This document shows, piece by piece, positions 59,501 through 64,000 of a DNA stretch of 64,000 nucleotides. The stretch spans positions 6,709,001 through 6,773,000 of the forward strand of contig NC_060207.1 in NCBI RefSeq assembly GCF_021130785.1, written 5' to 3'. The translations under genes were made by a program, and so were the position numbers. The notes beneath the pieces are model-generated. The model ran no database searches. It was given only the letters and a program-made list of their open reading frames with translations, and was not told where the DNA came from. Within the stretch, counting starts at the first letter, position 1; every line of letters starts with the position of its first letter. This DNA comes from Homalodisca vitripennis (Eukaryota > Arthropoda > Insecta > Hemiptera > Cicadellidae).

Positions 59501-61203
59501 ATAAATGAATTTGTAAAGACACTTAAGTATAACTATATAACATTTTAACATGTGACATAGTAGTACATGTAGCCTAACCATCCGAAATATACTTCGAGAA
59601 AGATTTCATATTTATACTTTACAGGAATGAACTTGCATGAAAGGTCATTTATAAATAAAAAATGAGTCCTAAGATGGTGATAACTACGCATCGAATTTTG
59701 TTGAGACCGAATCTCAAGGCCGAAATGAGCTGCAGATATTTTGCAAGCAACCTCAGCAAAGCCTATTACACGACACGTCTGTGGTGTACTTTTTTAAATT
59801 CTGGTACTAGTTTTAATTGTATGCAAGTATATTTTGGGTTTTGGAAGCGCGATTACATTTTTAATACTTAATTTTAAAGAAGACGTGACAATTTTTATCT
59901 GGTAAGTTACTTTTAATTAGCATAAAACACACTGATCCTTACGTCAGTATAATAAAAAAATCCTGTTCAGCAAACATTTACTAACGAGATATCTATGAAT
60001 ACTGAATAGTGAGTCATAATACATGTGACTAATCTTTACTTTAAGTAATAATCTTTACTTATAGTGCTGGGTTGCTTGGAATGGACCTAAGCGCCTTCAA
60101 TGATTAAAAATAGTAAAAATACTTAGCTCTTTAAGAGGCAATCAGTTTTCGTTTGAGATAATTTTTTAAAGAAAATTATGCTCACAGTTCCCGAACTTAT
60201 TATTTTTGAAGAGCGAAAATATAAGTAGGTTATGTTATCATTCCGCTAGGAATGGTAGGAAATTATGGAATAATTTAAGGACATCTTACAGTAAAGTCTG
60301 AAAAAACGATTTAGTATTAGGATATATAATTATATTTTTATACGTAAAAAAATAACTAGTTAGGAGAAATGTTTGTATTCCGAACAAAAATTATTTAACA
60401 CATATATTTTTCTTAGATGGTTTTTAGTTAAAAAAACATAATTGCCTAGCATTTCTCCTTTTTAATACTTTCCACTCCTTTTGTAGGAGTATATAACTTG
60501 TTCCTACTTTATTTTTGTTTGAGAAATTTAGCTTAAACAGCTATGAATTTAAATTTTTTAAAAGCTATGAAATGAAAGACATTTTCCCAACCAAAAATAG
60601 ATTTATATCCATGATGGATTCATGTAGAATATCTAATAAGCTAATATTCTATACTTGCTACATTATATTTAGAGCCCATGTTGGCTGCCCTGACAGCCTG
60701 CAGGATCGTGCGCGGAAACCATCTGTTATGTTAAAATATTCACCTCTCAAGCGCCTCGGTGTTCTACCATAAAATATTTAGCGTAATATATTTTATATGC
60801 GTGGTCTGATGGCCAAATGAAATTATGTAATTTTCAGAATTAATGATGCACTTTTTATGCATCAAAGTCTTATATAAGGCTTCCAAAGATACACACACTA
60901 GGCAATACACAACACTGCAGCCTGAATAGGAAAATGTTTCATAAGATCATTACTATACTGAAAAACCTTTACGCACTTATTTTTGGTCCCAGAGTTCAAA
61001 ACCATTTCTTATTTTAAAGGTATGATTAGTATACAGTTAAACGTTTTTTATTTTTTCTTATAAAGTATACATTTTTACATAATTACATCCCGTCGATAAC
61101 GTTCTGGTTGTGGTTCCCTACTGTACCAAAATTGGAACTATGAGAACAAATAAGTTAAAAATTATTATTCGACAAAAATTAAAGGTGTAAAGGTGTTTGA
61201 AGC
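56533..61203. other. Unannotated AT-rich region
   Basis: No gene is recognised. A TAA run at 56534-56552, followed by 'tcatttatttactt', may be a LINE 3' end on the minus strand. Frames at 59662-59871 (beginning MSPKMVITTH) and 60515-60772 have somewhat more balanced composition than their surroundings and could be exon fragments, but no motif supports either. Confidence 0.4.
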
Positions 61204-61467
61204 TTAAAATTAAGTTCTTACTGAGTTAAAATTAAGTTCTTACTGAGTTAAAATTAAGTTCTTACTGAGTTAAAATTAAGTTCTTACTGAGTTAAAATTA
61301 AGTTCTTACTGAGTTAAAATTAAGTTCTTACTGAGTTAAAATTAAGTTCTTACTGAGTTAAAATTAAGTTCTTACTGAGTTAAAATTAAGTTCTTACTGA
61401 GTTAAAACTAAGTTCTTACTGAGTTAAAATTAAGTTCTTACTGAGTTAAAATTAAGTTCTTATTGAG
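61204..61467 (+). repeat. 22-bp minisatellite, 12 units
   Basis: The unit ttaaaattaagttcttactg plus AG is repeated exactly 12 times without indels. Only isolated substitutions occur (one unit near 61406 and the last unit). A 7-bp partial unit follows. Confidence 0.97.
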
Positions 61468-61474
61468 TTAAAAT

Positions 61475-62395
61475 CAAAATATTTGCTTGTGCAGTCGGCT
61501 CTTAACACCAGCACACACAATTTTAACGTAAATTAAAAATTTTTCAGTGTTTAATTAATTTTTACATTCTTTACACTTTTAATGTGACTTTTACAATTTC
61601 ACGTATCTTTTCCAGATATCCTTTCGCAAGATTGAAAGTTCGCTATTCCGGCTACTTGAAACTAAATTAAATTTGGACTCAGAGGGCATTGAGTTATTTA
61701 TGTATTTAACTACTTGGCCCTTGGTGGTTTGGTGTCAAGGAATAAACTCATAATACAGGTATACTGGAATAAATTTTCATTGTTTGTTTTGGTGTTATTT
61801 ATTTACTTAAATTCCCACGGTATAACCGTTTTGCAAATTACATTAATTAGGATGACTAACAATAGCAAATACTCATAAAAATAGTACGGTATGAAAAATA
61901 AAATTCAACAACTAACAACGCCTATGACATAATACATGAACAGGCATAACAAAGATATAACTAAAACAATGTGAAACATATCAAAAGTGATATCCATAAC
62001 AACAGTGCAATAATAAGTAATAATATAACAAGTAATAAAAAAATAATAATGCAACAACGACAACAATAACAATTATAACAATAACAGACTAAATCAACAA
62101 AGATAACAATGGAATAATGGAGTAACTATTAATATAATACTGAAACAAAATAAAGCAGGTGCTGGTTATGTTTTCAGCTCTTCAAAAATATTTAATACAT
62201 TAATATAAGATTAAAAAGTTTGTATTTTATTTGTTGAAAAGATTGTTTGAATACATTCAAATACACTCAGGCCGTACACCCATAGAGAATATCACTATAT
62301 AACATTTGTTTATCAAATTTTAGTACACCTATTTTGAGGCTAAAGTAAAACAAAAAATGTATGATGAGGTTTGTCGAGATTGTTTTTTCACACAG
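61475..62395. other. AT-rich region with a probable LINE 3' end
   Basis: From about 61795 to 62150 the sequence starts 'ttatttatttacttaaattcccacgg' and continues with AAC/AAT-rich DNA. This resembles the untranslated end of the minus-strand LINE at 20945-21300. The rest shows nothing recognisable. Confidence 0.35.
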
Positions 62396-62599
62396 TATTA
62401 TCTAAACGTATTAATACATGACACGGCTCTTGGATCTCATATGTTGTGGGGAGACAGGGCAGGGGTGGCAGCCCTCTCCGTCACATGTACAATGGACCAT
62501 ATTTACATATCCATTTTTAATAAACATTGCGATGCCGTGCTCTCAAAGGCCATATTGTTCCTTTATGTGTTTAGAATATGGAATGAGATGTTTCATTAG
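62396..62599 (+). other. Weak candidate exon with strong splice signals
   Basis: 'ttgttttttcacacag' (ending 62395) is a textbook acceptor and 'cattAG|GTAAGTG' at 62599/62600 a textbook donor, 204 bp apart. One frame is open across the whole interval but reaches TAG exactly at its last codon. The exon could be non-coding, or a last coding segment with a spliced 3' untranslated region, or a chance pairing. The product is not recognised. Confidence 0.2.
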
Positions 62600-62855
62600 G
62601 TAAGTGCAGGCCCAATAAATAATAAACGCGACAGTTCCGATGTTGACACTACGATTGATGTCAACAGTGTGGTATAAGCGAAAAGCACTAAGAACATGGA
62701 ATTAAAAATCTAAAAAGTATTAATATATTTATATTTTCATTACTATAAATCCAGAATTGTGTTGCTCGTTTTACAGTTCTGGTTTAGAAATCACAATAAA
62801 AAATATTTAATGGACATTTAATTGAAAATATATGTATAATATATAAATACATTAC

Positions 62856-63097
62856 CAGAAATCCCCCCCACTAATATTTATTTGATGTATTAAGCATTGT
62901 AATTGGTACTTTATGCTGCCTACATAAGGAGAACTCTTGCCCCAAATACAAAATTTAAATTCAAGACCACTTCCTTCATCGATGTATGCAAATCCAAATG
63001 ATTTTCGAGAGAATGGATAGTGAGTCAGAGTGTGACAAGAGTTTTCCATCAGGACCCCATGTCTGAGTGTGTGAGGCAAAATCAAGGTTTTACTCTC
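62856..63097 (-). CDS. Probable internal coding exon of an unknown host gene
   Basis: On the minus strand 'gtatttgttacag' provides a good acceptor at 63098. The following 242 bp are open in one frame, starting ESKTLILPHTLRHG and including 'FGFAYIDEGSGLEFKFCIWG' and 'SSPYVGSIKYQ'. They then meet CTG|GTAATG, an acceptable donor, after 62856. The exon would be phase 0 to phase 2. Codon composition is more protein-like than anywhere else outside the mobile elements. No domain or family is recognised, and no partner exon was identified in the window. Confidence 0.45.
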
Positions 63098-64000
63098 CTG
63101 TAACAAATACTTTTACGTTAGTTAAAACTGTATTTTTGATCTTAAAGTTAATTTTGTCTTGTAAAATGTCTTATGTTCAACATCTGTACAATTTGAAATT
63201 GTATTTTGAAGACATTAAAAATGGGATTTAAAGATGTATTAATAAATGAATATTACAAAATGTTTCAAAAAGCATCCATTACACGGTATAGAAACCTTGA
63301 CGTTATTAAATTGAATACCATTACTGTCTGTTCTATGAAACTTAAGGAATGAACATTGAAAACCTAGGTATCTTACAAGATGTCTTCAGGAGTTTACATT
63401 TAGTGCGAAGAATTGGGATTTTAAATGTAAAATATAATTATTAAAACCTTGTTATTTTCACTTTACGAATGATGTACAATAATAAACGTTTCTACGTTAT
63501 TCAAAATTTTAATAGCAATATATTATCCTCTTATGAGTCTGTATAAGATAGACTTTGTGAATTTTACAGGCCAACATCTGATCCATAGTGTTTTATTCCT
63601 ACGTCACGGATCTTCACAAAATATATAACGTTAGAAATTACATAGATTTTAATTTTAACCCATTTAATTTTTTGGGTTCGAATTCAGAAGTAATGTAATA
63701 TTAATTCTTTACTTAACATAAAGTAATAAGGTAATTAGGGTAATAGTAATAGCAGTTTTAATTTAAATAGGTATGGATTATTTTGGGCTGTTGTAAAACA
63801 TTACTAAACTTAAAAGGATCAATATCATCGAGTACAGCCTCGGCGAGCTTTGTTCGATGAGATAGGTAAACCAATAGAATACAATATTTTTTAAATCGGC
63901 GATCAAAGGATTGTAAAAAACAGGAATTCGCCGGAACGTTTTCATTGTTCAATAATACAAAAAATCAATAACACTACGTTTCGAGATCTGCAATCTAATC
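63098..64000. other. AT-rich sequence to the window end
   Basis: No gene is recognised. If 62856-63097 is an exon, this would be upstream intron. The 'agtaatgtaata' word near 63686 also occurs near 28040. Confidence 0.4.

Noticed and set aside
61204..61474. Regular short repeats resembling a CRISPR array
   Set aside because: The 22-bp units are directly adjacent with no spacers, and the genome is eukaryotic. It is a minisatellite.

Overview
This is eukaryotic, very AT-rich, repeat-dense DNA. The mixture of mariner DNA transposons, 5'-truncated non-LTR retrotransposons (LINEs) with AAAT-type or microsatellite tails, a Ty3/Gypsy LTR element and Helitron-like ends looks like an insect. A hemipteran is possible, but nothing identifies the species. 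No complete host gene was recognised. Prokaryotic features (operons, ribosome binding sites, CRISPR) are absent. Boundaries below come from reading both strands by eye, not from an alignment program.

The dominant structure is three large inverted repeats. Palindrome 1 has arms at 1-6888 and about 9968-19092. It continues beyond the window start, and its 3.1 kb loop holds a truncated LINE on the minus strand. Palindrome 2 has arms at 21935-23702 and 26068-27856, and its 'loop' is exactly one mariner element. Palindrome 3 has arms at about 32440-37917 and 45424-51460 around a 7.5 kb loop. Its outer part is the 3' half of a Gypsy element on the left and an inverted, badly degraded copy of it on the right.

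Mariner-type transposases occur in all three. A 2.2 kb element with about 288 bp inverted repeats sits in the right arm of palindrome 1, and the left arm keeps the empty TA site. A 2.4 kb element with about 446 bp inverted repeats forms the exact centre of palindrome 2. A degenerate relic lies in both arms of palindrome 3. The best-preserved copy has 41 residues between its second and third catalytic Asp, matching the DD41D (rosa-like) mariner lineage.

Region by region: 1-19092 palindrome 1; 19093-20944 AT-rich spacer; 20945-21934 LINE 3' end; 21935-27856 palindrome 2; 27857-30789 AT-rich spacer; 30790-35242 Gypsy element lacking gag; 32440-51460 palindrome 3, with a LINE, Helitron-like ends and a 5S-rRNA-like sequence in its loop; 51461-53600 AT-rich DNA with a small CpG-rich, promoter-like patch, a 124 bp tandem repeat and two tRNA-like genes; 53600-56532 two Helitron-like elements in inverted orientation; 56533-64000 mostly unannotated DNA with a 12-copy, 22 bp minisatellite and two candidate exons. 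The better candidate is 62856-63097 on the minus strand.

The mobile-element genes are mostly broken and do not form a pathway. The interest is structural: how the palindromes arose, whether mariner ends drove them, and how much is an assembly artefact. The insertion-rich degradation of 47.9-51.5 kb looks like uncorrected long-read sequence.
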